From positions 1 through 41,539 of the forward strand of contig OMXK01000039.1 in NCBI GenBank assembly GCA_900314995.1: a stretch of 41,539 nucleotides of DNA. Reading direction: 5' to 3'. Positions 29,453 to 37,168 of the stretch are shown here, one piece after another; within the stretch, counting starts at the first letter, position 1, and each line of letters opens with the position of its first letter. The translations under genes were made by a program, and so were the position numbers. The notes below the pieces were generated by a model that was not told where the DNA came from, searched no databases, and saw only the letters and a program-made list of their open reading frames with translations. This stretch comes from an uncultured Prevotella sp. Its GTDB lineage: Bacteria; Bacteroidota; Bacteroidia; Bacteroidales; Bacteroidaceae.

Positions 29453-30811
29453 TTATTTTTCTTGCATAAGTTTATTAAAGTCCTCCAAAGTGACCTCTTT
29501 TTGGTTCAGTTTAACCACATTTTTGAGTGCTTCGGTGAGTTTTGTCTCGACAGCGCGATCCACAAAATTGTCGACATTCTCACGCTTCTTCAACTGCTCG
29601 GCAGCATAGTTCTCCAGCACGTCGTCGGGCACGTTGCTCATACCATACTGTGCAAACTGTGCGCGGATGGCCTCCTTGGCCACAGCCTTCAGGTCGGCTT
29701 CCTCCACCTTGATGTTGTTGGCAGCCACCAGCTGCTGCTTGATCAGGTGCCACTTCAGTTCCTTGATGCTACCCTCGAAGTTCTTCTCCACGAAGTCAGC
29801 ACCCTTATCCTTATTGTTCTGCATCATCACGCGCTTCAGCAGAGCCTCGGGGAATGTGAGCTCACCCACCTTGTTCTCGGCATACTGGCGCAGGTCGAGC
29901 ATGAACTTATAGTCGCTGTTCTGCTGCAGCTGCGGAGCGATGGTCTCGGCGATCTTCTCGCGGAAAGCCTTCTCGTCTGTCACCGTACCCTCACCGAATA
30001 CACGGTCGAAGAGCTTCTGGTCTACATCAGCGGGCTGGAAATGACGGATCTCGGTGATCTGGTAGCTGAAGTCAGCTGTCAGGTCCTTCACGTCGTCCTT
30101 CTGCACCTTCAGCAGGGAAGCCACCTCGGCATCATTGTCGGGATAGGCCTTCTTCGGGTTGAAGGTGATGATATCACCAGCCTTGCAGCCGTCGAAGAGT
30201 TTCTTCTGATCCTCGTCCTTGATGTAGGCGGGCATCACCATCGCACCCTCGGCAGCGATACCGCCTTCTTTGGTGTTGCCGTCGGCGTCGAGCTCACGCA
30301 TGTCACCGGTAATGGTGTCGTTGCCGCTGAAGGTCTCAGCCTTCACGAACTCGCCTGCCTGCGATGCGTACATCTGCACCTGATCGTCGATCAGTTTGTC
30401 CTCCACCTTTATCTGGTAGTAGTCGATCTTGTCCTTGTTTGTCAGCTCAACCTTGAATTCAGGAGCCACGGCGATGTCGAACACGAATGTCAGGTCGCCC
30501 TCCTTCTCAAAGTCCTGGGGCACCTGCTTCTCACTGGGCAGAGGCTCACCAAGCATCTCGATCTTGTTCTCCTGGATGTAGCCATACAGCTTCTCACCCA
30601 TGAGCTTATTGATCTCTTCCACCTTCACGGCAGTGCCATACTGCTTCTTAATCATGCCCATGGGCACCATTCCGGGACGGAAACCTGGCACCTGAGCCTT
30701 CTTACGATAATTCTTCAGTGTCTTCTCTACCTGTTCCTGATAGTCTGCAGGCTCAATGGTCATTGTCAGCTGGCCATTGATCTTATCAGGGCAATCAAAT
30801 GTAATTTTCAT
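29453..30811 (-). CDS. tig: Trigger factor chaperone, 452 aa
   Basis: Trigger factor binds the ribosome exit tunnel and shields nascent chains. The ribosome-binding motif GFRPGMVP, in place of GFRxGxxP, is near residue 43 in KKAQVPGFRPGMVPMGMIKK. The peptidyl-prolyl isomerase domain is degenerate (DTITGDMRELDADGNTKEGG), as is common in Bacteroidetes. The helical C-terminal arms occupy the last 200 residues. It is upstream of clpP, the classic tig-clpP-clpX order. Confidence 0.95.
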   Translation of the reverse strand: MKITFDCPDKINGQLTMTIEPADYQEQVEKTLKNYRKKAQVPGFRPGMVPMGMIKKQYGTAVKVEEINKLMGEKLYGYIQENKIEMLGEPLPSEKQVPQDFEKEGDLTFVFDIAVAPEFKVELTNKDKIDYYQIKVEDKLIDDQVQMYASQAGEFVKAETFSGNDTITGDMRELDADGNTKEGGIAAEGAMVMPAYIKDEDQKKLFDGCKAGDIITFNPKKAYPDNDAEVASLLKVQKDDVKDLTADFSYQITEIRHFQPADVDQKLFDRVFGEGTVTDEKAFREKIAETIAPQLQQNSDYKFMLDLRQYAENKVGELTFPEALLKRVMMQNNKDKGADFVEKNFEGSIKELKWHLIKQQLVAANNIKVEEADLKAVAKEAIRAQFAQYGMSNVPDDVLENYAAEQLKKRENVDNFVDRAVETKLTEALKNVVKLNQKEVTLEDFNKLMQEK

Positions 30812-30856
30812 CTTTCTTTATACCTTATTAAATATATACTAGCAAATTTTGGGGTG

Positions 30857-30864
30857 CAAAAATA
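30857..30864 (-). promoter_or_regulatory. Minus-7 box TATTTTTG of tig
   Basis: Reverse-strand TATTTTTG lies 45 bp before the tig ATG. No minus-33 box was found. Confidence 0.45.
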
Positions 30865-30916
30865 CGCATAAAAACTGAAAGAGCCTAGGAATTTTCAATA
30901 ATTAACATTCTCAGGG

Positions 30917-31732
30917 CTATTCCTCCTCGGCCTCCTTCATGCGATCCTGCTCCAGTTTCTGGAAGTCTTTCTGGCGCAGCACGAACGAGTCCGTCAGGTA
31001 GTTCTTACGCACAATCTGGTTGGCAGCCAGCTCCTCAGGCGTACCATGGAAGAGGATACGGCCCTCGAAGAGCAGATAGGCACGGTCGGTGATACAGAGC
31101 GTGTCCTCCACGTTGTGGTCGGTGATGAGGATGCCGATATTGCGGTCTTTCAGTTTCCACACGATAAACTGGATATCCTCCACGGCGATGGGGTCTACAC
31201 CCGCAAACGGCTCGTCGAGCATGATAAACTTCGGCTCAATGGCCAGACAGCGCGCAATCTCCGTTCTGCGGCGCTCACCGCCCGACAACTGGTCACCCTT
31301 GTTCCTGCGCACCTTCTCGAGTCGGAACTCGGCAATCAGGCTCTCCAGCTTCTCCACCTGATACTCGCGCGGCTTGCCCGTCATCTCCAGCACCGAGAGG
31401 ATGTTGTCCTCCACACTCATCTTGCGGAACACGCTTGCCTCCTGCGCCAGATAGCCGATACCCGCCCGCGCACGCTTGTAGACAGGATAGGTCGTCACCT
31501 CCTCGTTGCCCAGGTAGATATGACCGCCGTTGGGCACCACCAGACCCGTCGTCATATAGAACGACGTTGTCTTTCCGGCACCGTTAGGCCCCAGTAGTCC
31601 CACGATCTCTCCCTGCTTCACGTCGAAGCTGACATCGTTGACCACCGTTCGCTTGCCATAGCGCTTCACCAGGCCCTCCGTACGGAGCACCAGCCGTTCC
31701 TGCGGCTGCTGTATCACTTGCTGTTCATCCAT
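30917..31732 (-). CDS. lptB: Lipopolysaccharide export ATPase LptB, 271 aa
   Basis: LptB powers extraction of LPS from the inner membrane with LptFG. Walker A is [16 protein letters not shown], the LptB-typical [20 protein letters not shown] segment follows, the signature is [15 protein letters not shown] and Walker B is [13 protein letters not shown]. The C-terminus has an extra tail of about 30 residues ([20 protein letters not shown]). I start at the ATG at 31732; a TTG four codons earlier overlaps the promoter box. It is divergent from mlaE-mlaF, another envelope lipid transporter. Confidence 0.94.
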   Translation of the reverse strand: MDEQQVIQQPQERLVLRTEGLVKRYGKRTVVNDVSFDVKQGEIVGLLGPNGAGKTTSFYMTTGLVVPNGGHIYLGNEEVTTYPVYKRARAGIGYLAQEASVFRKMSVEDNILSVLEMTGKPREYQVEKLESLIAEFRLEKVRRNKGDQLSGGERRRTEIARCLAIEPKFIMLDEPFAGVDPIAVEDIQFIVWKLKDRNIGILITDHNVEDTLCITDRAYLLFEGRILFHGTPEELAANQIVRKNYLTDSFVLRQKDFQKLEQDRMKEAEEE

Positions 31733-31741
31733 AATCGCGTG

Positions 31742-31749
31742 CAAAGGTA
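31742..31749 (-). promoter_or_regulatory. Minus-7 box TACCTTTG of lptB
   Basis: Reverse-strand TACCTTTG lies 9 bp before the lptB ATG. It borders the palindrome at 31760-31835. Confidence 0.55.
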
Positions 31750-31759
31750 GTTATTTTTT

Positions 31760-31835
31760 GGCACGGACGACACGGATTACACCGATTTTTTTAGAAATTT
31801 ATTATTAATCTGTGTTAATCTGAGTAATCCGTGCC
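31760..31835. repeat. Imperfect palindrome between lptB and mlaE promoters
   Basis: Arms 31760-31786 and 31808-31835 both read GGCACGGA at their outer ends and stay about three-quarters complementary. They fill the space between the two divergent minus-7 boxes and cover both minus-33 regions. Confidence 0.75.
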
Positions 31836-31845
31836 CATTTTTTCG

Positions 31846-31853
31846 TACTTTTG
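31846..31853 (+). promoter_or_regulatory. Minus-7 box TACTTTTG of mlaE-mlaF
   Basis: Forward TACTTTTG lies 22 bp before the mlaE ATG at 31876. Confidence 0.55.
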
Positions 31854-31875
31854 CAGCGAAAATCAAGACGAAAGC

Positions 31876-32622
31876 ATGCAGATAACGAAATGGCTGACCA
31901 CCTTCGGTCGCTACATCATGCTGATGGGGCGCACGTTTTCGCGACCCGAGCGTATGCGTATGTTCCTGAAGCAGTACGTCAAGGAGATGGCGCAGCTGGG
32001 CGTCGACTCCATCGGCATCGTGCTGCTCATATCGTTCTTCATCGGAGCCGTCATCTGCATCCAGATGAAGCTCAACATCCAGAGCCCCTGGATGCCGCGC
32101 TGGGTCAGCGGCTACACCACACGTGAGATCATGCTGCTCGAGTTCTCCAGCTCCATCATGTGCCTCATCCTCGCCGGAAAGGTAGGCTCCAACATCGCCT
32201 CCGAGATCGGCACGATGCGCGTCACCCAGCAGATCGACGCCCTCGAGATCATGGGTGTCAACTCCGCCTGCTACCTGATTCTGCCGAAGATCATGGGGCT
32301 CATCACCATCATGCCCTTCCTCGTCATCTTCTCCTCAGCCATGGGCATCGTCGGAGCCTATGCCACCGCCTATATAGGACATATCATGCCACCCGACGAC
32401 CTCACCATAGGTCTGCAGCACAGTTTCAATGCCTGGTTCGTGTGGATGTCGATCATCAAGAGTCTGTTCTTCGCCTTCATCATCTCCAGCGTGCCCGCCT
32501 TCTTCGGCTATACCGTCGAGGGTGGCAGCGTCAATGTGGGTAAGGCCAGCACCGATGCCGTCGTCTCCTCCAGTGCCCTGATCCTTTTCAGCGATGTATT
32601 CCTAACCCAGCTCCTGTCATGA
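31876..32622 (+). CDS. mlaE: MlaE-family phospholipid transport permease, 248 aa
   Basis: This is the permease of an Mla-type ABC importer that moves phospholipid between outer and inner membranes. The MlaE core is clear: DSIGIVLLISFFIGAVICIQ, LAGKVGSNIASEIGTMRVTQ followed by QIDALEIMGVN, and PAFFGYTVEGGSVNVGKAST. Five to six membrane segments are visible. A longer reading starts 15 codons upstream but overlaps the promoter box, so the ATG at 31876 is preferred. It overlaps mlaF by 4 bp. The MCE-domain partner (mlaD) is not in the window. Confidence 0.93.
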   Translation: MQITKWLTTFGRYIMLMGRTFSRPERMRMFLKQYVKEMAQLGVDSIGIVLLISFFIGAVICIQMKLNIQSPWMPRWVSGYTTREIMLLEFSSSIMCLILAGKVGSNIASEIGTMRVTQQIDALEIMGVNSACYLILPKIMGLITIMPFLVIFSSAMGIVGAYATAYIGHIMPPDDLTIGLQHSFNAWFVWMSIIKSLFFAFIISSVPAFFGYTVEGGSVNVGKASTDAVVSSSALILFSDVFLTQLLS

Positions 32623-33392
32623 TTGAAATCAAGAACCTCTATAAAAGTTTCGACGGCAAGGATGTGCTGAAGGACATCAACACCACCTTCCTCGACGGCA
32701 AGACCAATCTCATCATCGGCCAGAGCGGCTCGGGCAAGACCGTGCTCATGAAGAACCTCGTAGGGCTGCTCGAACCCACCAGCGGACAAGTGCTCTATGA
32801 TGGCCGCGACTTTGTCAGCATGTCGAAACGCGAAAAGGTGCTCATGCGCCGCGAAATGGGCATGATCTTCCAGAGCGCTGCCCTCTTCGACTCGATGACC
32901 GTCCTCGAGAACGTCATGTTCCCCCTCGACATGTTCTCCACGATGAATCTCCGCGAGCGCATACACCGCGCCCAGGAATGCCTCGACCGCGTCAATCTGA
33001 AGGGAGCCGACGAGAAATTCCCCGGCGAGATCTCCGGCGGTATGCAGAAGCGCGTCGCCATAGCCCGCGCCATCGCCCTCAACCCCAAATACCTGTTCTG
33101 CGACGAGCCCAACTCTGGACTCGACCCCAAGACCTCCCTCGTCATCGACGAACTGCTGCAGAGCATCACCCGCGAGTTCAACATGACCACCATCATCAAC
33201 ACCCACGACATGAACTCCGTCATGGGCATCGGCGAGAACATCATCTTCATCTACGAAGGCCATAAAGAATGGCAAGGCGAGAGTAGTCAGATCATGGGCT
33301 CCGACAACACCCGTCTCACCGATTTCATCTTCGCCAGCGACCTCCTGAAGAACATGCGCCAGATGGTTATTTCCCACGGCCTCCATGTCTAG
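32619..33392 (+). CDS. mlaF: MlaF-family phospholipid transport ATPase, 257 aa
   Basis: This is the ABC ATPase partner of MlaE. Walker A is IIGQSGSGKTVLMKNLVGL, the signature is ISGGMQKRVAIARAIALNP, Walker B is YLFCDEPNSGLDPKTSL, and the switch histidine is in INTHDMNSVMGI. Translation is probably coupled to mlaE through the ATGA overlap. It is the last recognisable core gene; repeat-rich DNA follows immediately. G+C at third positions is high, which creates a long non-coding reading frame on the opposite strand. Confidence 0.94.
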   Translation: MIEIKNLYKSFDGKDVLKDINTTFLDGKTNLIIGQSGSGKTVLMKNLVGLLEPTSGQVLYDGRDFVSMSKREKVLMRREMGMIFQSAALFDSMTVLENVMFPLDMFSTMNLRERIHRAQECLDRVNLKGADEKFPGEISGGMQKRVAIARAIALNPKYLFCDEPNSGLDPKTSLVIDELLQSITREFNMTTIINTHDMNSVMGIGENIIFIYEGHKEWQGESSQIMGSDNTRLTDFIFASDLLKNMRQMVISHGLHV

Positions 33393-33409
33393 CCGCCATA
33401 ACCTCCCCC

Positions 33410-33537
33410 GCACTGGGGTCTGGCCTCTCCCTGCGCCCCATCGCCGCCGCAACCGCCTTGCACTGGGGTCTGGTACTGACGTAAAGTCGCTTGCGACTTT
33501 CTCGTCAGGCCCTGACCCTAGCGCGAGGCCCCGCCGC
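33410..33537. repeat. Palindromic repeat element, intergenic copy, with truncated neighbour
   Basis: A complete 75-bp copy spans 33463-33537. It has outer arms CTGGGGTCTGG and CCTGACCCTAG, middle stem CTGACG/CGTCAG, core AAAGTCGCTTGCGACTTT, and tail CCCCGCCGC. A second copy of the 14-bp end GCACTGGGGTCTGG at 33410-33423, 50 bp upstream, looks like a truncated unit. The same family occurs in coding DNA at 35989-36063. The hairpin could also terminate mlaF. Confidence 0.85.
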
Positions 33538-33546
33538 AAGTGAATG

Positions 33547-34094
33547 CTAAGTCTGCAAAAACATCACCCGCCGCCGATTCTCCTTCGGCCTAACCGCGAA
33601 ATGCACCCAATACGTGCCCTTCTTCGAACGCTCAATCAGCAGTTCGTCAAACTCCTGCATCGTATTATCCGCGTAATTCAGCAGAATCACCGCATACCGC
33701 ATCGCCTGCTCGATGCCAAACACCTTGATGTCCGCCGCACACCCCGTCAGATGATTTGAATTGGGCGCACCGCCAACCTTCCTATTCACCTCCTCCGAGC
33801 GATACCCGCTATTAATCACAATCGGATGCGACCCGTCATCATACAGCAGATTATACTGCGCCCGCAGATGCTCCAGCCATTCACATGACTCGGGATATTC
33901 TTTGCAAGCAAAGCGTCCCCTTGGGCCGAGCGACCATCCACAGTCTTCACATTCGTCACTGTCAACTCCCCGAGCGAAAAGTGAGGCGATAAGTGAACGC
34001 CATTGAGCTCGCTCAAATGGCTGAGCGCAGCCTCACTCGGCGAAGCCAAATGCTCGGAGAGTTTGATACTTTTATTGATTTCTACTTGTTCCAT
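33547..34094 (-). pseudogene. Broken peptidase M15 (D-Ala-D-Ala carboxypeptidase type)
   Basis: Two reading frames together make one M15_3-type peptidase. The N-terminal frame (33816-34094) has LSPHFSLGELTVTNVKTVDG and NIPSHV. The C-terminal frame (33547 to about 33892) has CEWLEHLRAQYN, VINSGYRSEEVNRKVGG, the zinc motif HLTGCAAD, and WVHFAVRPKENRRRVMF. A segment of about nine residues expected between NIPSHV and CEWLEHL is missing and the frame shifts there. An 11-codon insert (RSAQGDALLAK) precedes NIPSHV. Family members cleave peptidoglycan cross-bridges and often act as phage-type lysins. Zinc ligands survive, but an intact product is unlikely unless this is a sequencing error. Confidence 0.75.
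33900..33932 (-). repeat. In-frame 33-bp palindromic insert in the M15 gene
   Basis: The insert contains the perfect palindrome CTTTGC-AA-GCAAAG (33900-33913) and codes for 11 residues between VDG and NIPSHV. Insert status is inferred from my memory of related proteins reading VDGNIPS without it. Confidence 0.45.
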
Positions 34095-34106
34095 TAAAAT
34101 TTTGAT

Positions 34107-34131
34107 TTTGTCCCTTTGTCCCTTTGTCCCC
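34107..34131 (+). repeat. Iteron-like array, copy 1
   Basis: Three 8-bp units of the TTTGTCCC type form a 25-bp sequence. It is identical to copies at 40884-40908 (same strand) and 40708-40732 (opposite strand). It lies between the primase/helicase stop codon and the M15 start. Confidence 0.9.
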
Positions 34132-34132
34132 T

Positions 34133-36862
34133 TTACTGGAGAATCTGTTTCAGCTTTTTGTAACAGCCTTTATTTTCTCCCTCATCTATCTGAGCGATAT
34201 ATCCGCTTTTTGTGAGACGATAGATCTTCTTTTTGACTGCATCAGGAGTTTTCAGACCGAAACACCTCATGACATCATTTTTCGTAAAGGGGTTAGGTAG
34301 TTTACTATAACCCTCTGTACTCTTCTCGTGAACATGAGTTTCTGAAATTGTCACGTCATTATTCATGTCTGTAAAGTACTTCTCAGCCATGACGAGGAAG
34401 AACCGTTGCTGCGTAGCATACTGGATACGGGCGATTAGTTCGCAGAGCTTCCAGTCCGTCTCGTCCACTTCATACGATCCCGTCCAATAGCTGCCGTCTT
34501 GATGCAGGCTGTCCCAGTGACGGATGTCGATGAATGGAGCTGAATAGTTCAGGGCGTGATATGGCACGCGTTTCAGCAGCAACTCATAGGCGTCGATCGT
34601 TGCTTCCGAAAAATGATCTGTAATGCCCTCCATCCATCCACCTGACCATTCATAGAGTCTTTTCACCAACGGCCACAGGGGTAATTCCCCGATGCGGGCG
34701 TCCAGTTTGAAGGCCCATTCTTTCATGCGTTCCAGTCGTTCCCAGTCGACGGTATCCTTCTCCTCGAAGGTGATCATCTCACAATTGGTCTTAGGCATGG
34801 GGATCACGGCGAGTCGTGTAGAGAGGCCGCTGCCGAAATTACGTTCATTCACCTTCCGTTTCAGCGCAATGGGCGTACCGGTGTAGATATAGTTCCATGT
34901 CACGAAGAACTCATCCACGGGTGAATCCGAGTTCTGGTACATCTGTCCGTCTTCCTCGTTGTGGAAGGCTTTTAGCTCCATGCTCTGCTTGTTGATCCAC
35001 GAGCCGCTCTGCTGCAAGGTCGTAGCATTGTCAAGCTCCGTATCAAAGGTGAACATGTGGAGTTGCACTTCTTTTCCGTCGATGTTCTCCTTGGCGTTGA
35101 TCATATCCTGAATCAGCTGACCGTTAGAGGTACGTGCCGGGTGGATACGGATGATACCCTGCGGTTTGTCCTTACCCTCCTTATTAGCCGCTTTCTTCTT
35201 CATGTCCTGCTTGTAACGGTTCAGGGCAGCCTTGCCAGCTTTGTCTGCGGCAGCCATGGGAGCCGAGAGAATCTTATAGATGTCATCAGCCATCGACTTG
35301 TTCGATGCCGGGTGACCGATGATATACAACGAGCAATTCAGTCTGCGTTCCTGATACGGGCGATGATAGAACTTATACCAGCAGCGAGTCATCAGCGTCA
35401 TCAGTACGCCTCCAGCCACAAACAACGCCGCCGGATACTGGCTGCGCTTCAAGCCCGCACATACATCCCTGATCATCGGGAAATCAGGGAACAGTGCCTC
35501 AATCTCAGCACCCCATTCATCCAGCTGTGCATTCAGAATCGCGGCTTTCGACTTGCCTGCATTTTCAGCACTAGTGCCTTTGACAATTTCCCCGTAGCTC
35601 TTTCCCGTAAACGCCTTTATAGCTTCCTGCATGGCCTTTGACGGCTGTGAGGAAGCGTACTTCTTCTCCTTCTGCTTCACGCATTCTGCCGCCGATTCCA
35701 CCGTCTGCTCTACATTCTCATCACGCTCCGCAATAATCTCCTGTACCCAGCTTTGCCCTTCCACAATCTGCTGCACCAACTTCTTGTCCCCGTCGAGCAT
35801 GAGCAACAGGTCTGTGGCGAGTTTGAGCGATTCAGTATGTCTGTTGCTGTCCGCCTCACATGGCAACTTGCTAGCGTAACGCTGATCAATGATACCCTGC
35901 ACATCATACCCCCGCCAGAGCCTCCCCCAGAGCCTCCCCCTATCCCCCTCCAAAGGGAGGGGGAACTCAGCTGCCGTCTGACTGCTTTCTGGGGTCTGGC
36001 CCAAAAGTGAAGTCGCCTGCGACTTTGCTTGGGGGCCTGACCCCAGCAAGCAGTCCCCGCCGCTCTTTTCACCGCTAGAAGGGAATTTGTGATATAACGG
36101 TTGAGTCTTCTTCTCACGGTAAAGCTTCGTGTACTTGTTGTCAAATTCTTCATTGTAGTAATTGAATAAAATTTCCTCATTAATGTATAAAATATCCTCC
36201 TCTTTAGGAGCAAAAGAGTTGCGAGTAGCATCGATGCAGCTTTCATCAGGTTTCTGCTCTAATGCAAGGGCAAATGCTATCTGATTATCTGCTAAGTTGC
36301 CTTCGTTGATGTCTGCTGTAAACACCACTCGGAGTCCCAAACCACTGCTGGTGATATGAACTAGCGCCGTGCGCTTCATCAGCTCTTCATTTTCACGCAA
36401 CTTCCACCATATCTGCATGGGGTTCTCCACATGATCAATGTCGAGCATCACGAGACCATTCAGATGACATTCTGCAAGTCTTCTATGACAGAAGGGGTTA
36501 CCGTTGGCAGTATTCGTAGCATCGAATTCCCGACAGGAGAAGATAAAGGCTGTCTGATTATCCTTGATCTCCTGCGCGAATGCCAGTAGTTTCTCGGCAT
36601 CCGACTTTGCAGCCCAAGCGTCCTTGGCAGCCTTTTTCTTCATATTCTGTTTTTTCAGCAGAAACTTCTGATAGTCAGCGTTATTCAGCCAATTCTGTAT
36701 GGCTGAGACACCCTCGGATTTAGAGGCTTCGACAGCTGCAAGAATTGCTCTTCTCGCATCTATACGCCAAGCCGTTGATGGCTTGCGAACTTGCTCCCAG
36801 AACTCTTCCCTGGTGCAGGGAAGAGCCTGAGAAAAGTGTGTATTCTCTTGGAATGTTATCAT
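34133..36862 (-). CDS. Primase/helicase-like protein (BT4734 N-domain plus DUF3987-type ATPase), 909 aa
   Basis: The N-terminal 200 or so residues resemble the BT4734-like/VirE N-terminal domain, related to archaeo-eukaryotic primases. An acidic motif appears in GLVMLDIDHVENP and a second conserved motif in HITSSGLGLRVVFTAD. A linker of about 55 residues with two repeat elements follows (around residues 265-325). The C-terminal half is a DUF3987-like ATPase with Walker A in YIIGHPASNKSMADDIYKIL, a Walker B-like FTFDTELDNATTL, and an arginine-rich GSGLSTRLAVIPMPK. It ends in a winged-helix-like tail. Such proteins are typical of Bacteroidales mobile elements and probably act in element replication. 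Stop is 1 bp from an iteron-like array; start is 3 bp after the 36866-37153 gene. Confidence 0.82.
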   Translation of the reverse strand: MITFQENTHFSQALPCTREEFWEQVRKPSTAWRIDARRAILAAVEASKSEGVSAIQNWLNNADYQKFLLKKQNMKKKAAKDAWAAKSDAEKLLAFAQEIKDNQTAFIFSCREFDATNTANGNPFCHRRLAECHLNGLVMLDIDHVENPMQIWWKLRENEELMKRTALVHITSSGLGLRVVFTADINEGNLADNQIAFALALEQKPDESCIDATRNSFAPKEEDILYINEEILFNYYNEEFDNKYTKLYREKKTQPLYHKFPSSGEKSGGDCLLGSGPQAKSQATSLLGQTPESSQTAAEFPLPLEGDRGRLWGRLWRGYDVQGIIDQRYASKLPCEADSNRHTESLKLATDLLLMLDGDKKLVQQIVEGQSWVQEIIAERDENVEQTVESAAECVKQKEKKYASSQPSKAMQEAIKAFTGKSYGEIVKGTSAENAGKSKAAILNAQLDEWGAEIEALFPDFPMIRDVCAGLKRSQYPAALFVAGGVLMTLMTRCWYKFYHRPYQERRLNCSLYIIGHPASNKSMADDIYKILSAPMAAADKAGKAALNRYKQDMKKKAANKEGKDKPQGIIRIHPARTSNGQLIQDMINAKENIDGKEVQLHMFTFDTELDNATTLQQSGSWINKQSMELKAFHNEEDGQMYQNSDSPVDEFFVTWNYIYTGTPIALKRKVNERNFGSGLSTRLAVIPMPKTNCEMITFEEKDTVDWERLERMKEWAFKLDARIGELPLWPLVKRLYEWSGGWMEGITDHFSEATIDAYELLLKRVPYHALNYSAPFIDIRHWDSLHQDGSYWTGSYEVDETDWKLCELIARIQYATQQRFFLVMAEKYFTDMNNDVTISETHVHEKSTEGYSKLPNPFTKNDVMRCFGLKTPDAVKKKIYRLTKSGYIAQIDEGENKGCYKKLKQILQ
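35915..35963 (-). repeat. C-rich repeat and hairpin in the primase linker
   Basis: A 12-bp sequence CCAGAGCCTCCC is repeated in tandem (35915-35926, 35927-35938), coding GRLW twice. Next to it an 8-bp stem, CCCCCTCC with GGAGGGGG (35944-35963), encloses loop AAAG and codes part of PLPLEG. Both keep the reading frame. Confidence 0.75.
35989..36063 (-). repeat. Palindromic repeat element, in-frame coding copy
   Basis: This is a 75-bp member of the 33463-33537 family: outer arms CTGGGGTCTGG and CCTGACCCCAG, middle stem GGCCCAA with TTGGGGGCC, core GAAGTCGCCTGCGACTTT, tail CCCCGCCGC. A further ACTGCTT/AAGCAGT pair (35981-35987, 36047-36053) extends it. It codes for about 25 residues (LLGSGPQAKSQATSLLG and neighbours) without breaking the frame. 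Confidence 0.88.
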
Positions 36863-36865
36863 CGG

Positions 36866-37153
36866 CTACAGACTTTGAATGTCAGTAATGTAGAACACGT
36901 TCTCATGGCGGTCATTGTTGTCGCCCCAGACACGCTGCTTCCAGAACCCTTTCACCACATAGATCTGATTCTGATAGAACTGCGTATCGCGGTTCTTCGA
37001 TGCGAGTTCTCCCGTCATCTCACCATAGATGCAGTCCCCGCCATGCTTCAACACGACACCACGGCTCTTGAAGTATTCAGAGCTGCCGTCCTGCTTCTGA
37101 TACTGGCGCTCAGAGTATGCGCCTACCTCTACTACTGTTGCTAATAATTCCAT
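36866..37153 (-). CDS. Small protein, possibly OB-fold single-strand DNA-binding, 95 aa
   Basis: I do not recognise a named family. The sequence is beta-rich and OB-like: MELLATVVEVGAYSERQYQK, SSEYFKSRGVVLKHGGDCIY, GEMTGELASKN, YQNQIYVVKGFWKQRVWGDN, VFYITDIQSL. The aromatic and basic content and its position 3 bp before a primase/helicase-like gene would fit a single-strand DNA-binding accessory protein; this is inference only. It follows the 37169-37717 gene by 15 bp, so the three are probably one transcript. Confidence 0.72.
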   Translation of the reverse strand: MELLATVVEVGAYSERQYQKQDGSSEYFKSRGVVLKHGGDCIYGEMTGELASKNRDTQFYQNQIYVVKGFWKQRVWGDNNDRHENVFYITDIQSL

Positions 37154-37168
37154 CTTATTGTTTTTAAG

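Noticed and set aside
29462-30871. 469-codon open frame antisense to tig over its whole length
   Set aside because: It mirrors tig exactly; the sense protein is a clear trigger factor, and the antisense product has repetitive Leu/His composition typical of a shadow frame.
32508-33539. 343-codon open frame antisense to mlaE/mlaF, running into the intergenic palindromic repeat
   Set aside because: Strong third-position G+C of mlaF keeps the antisense frame open; the product is Glu/His/Val-rich and has no motif.
35710-36246. 178-codon alternative frame inside the primase/helicase gene
   Set aside because: It follows the C-rich repeat in another frame; the main frame is continuous through this region and carries the domains.
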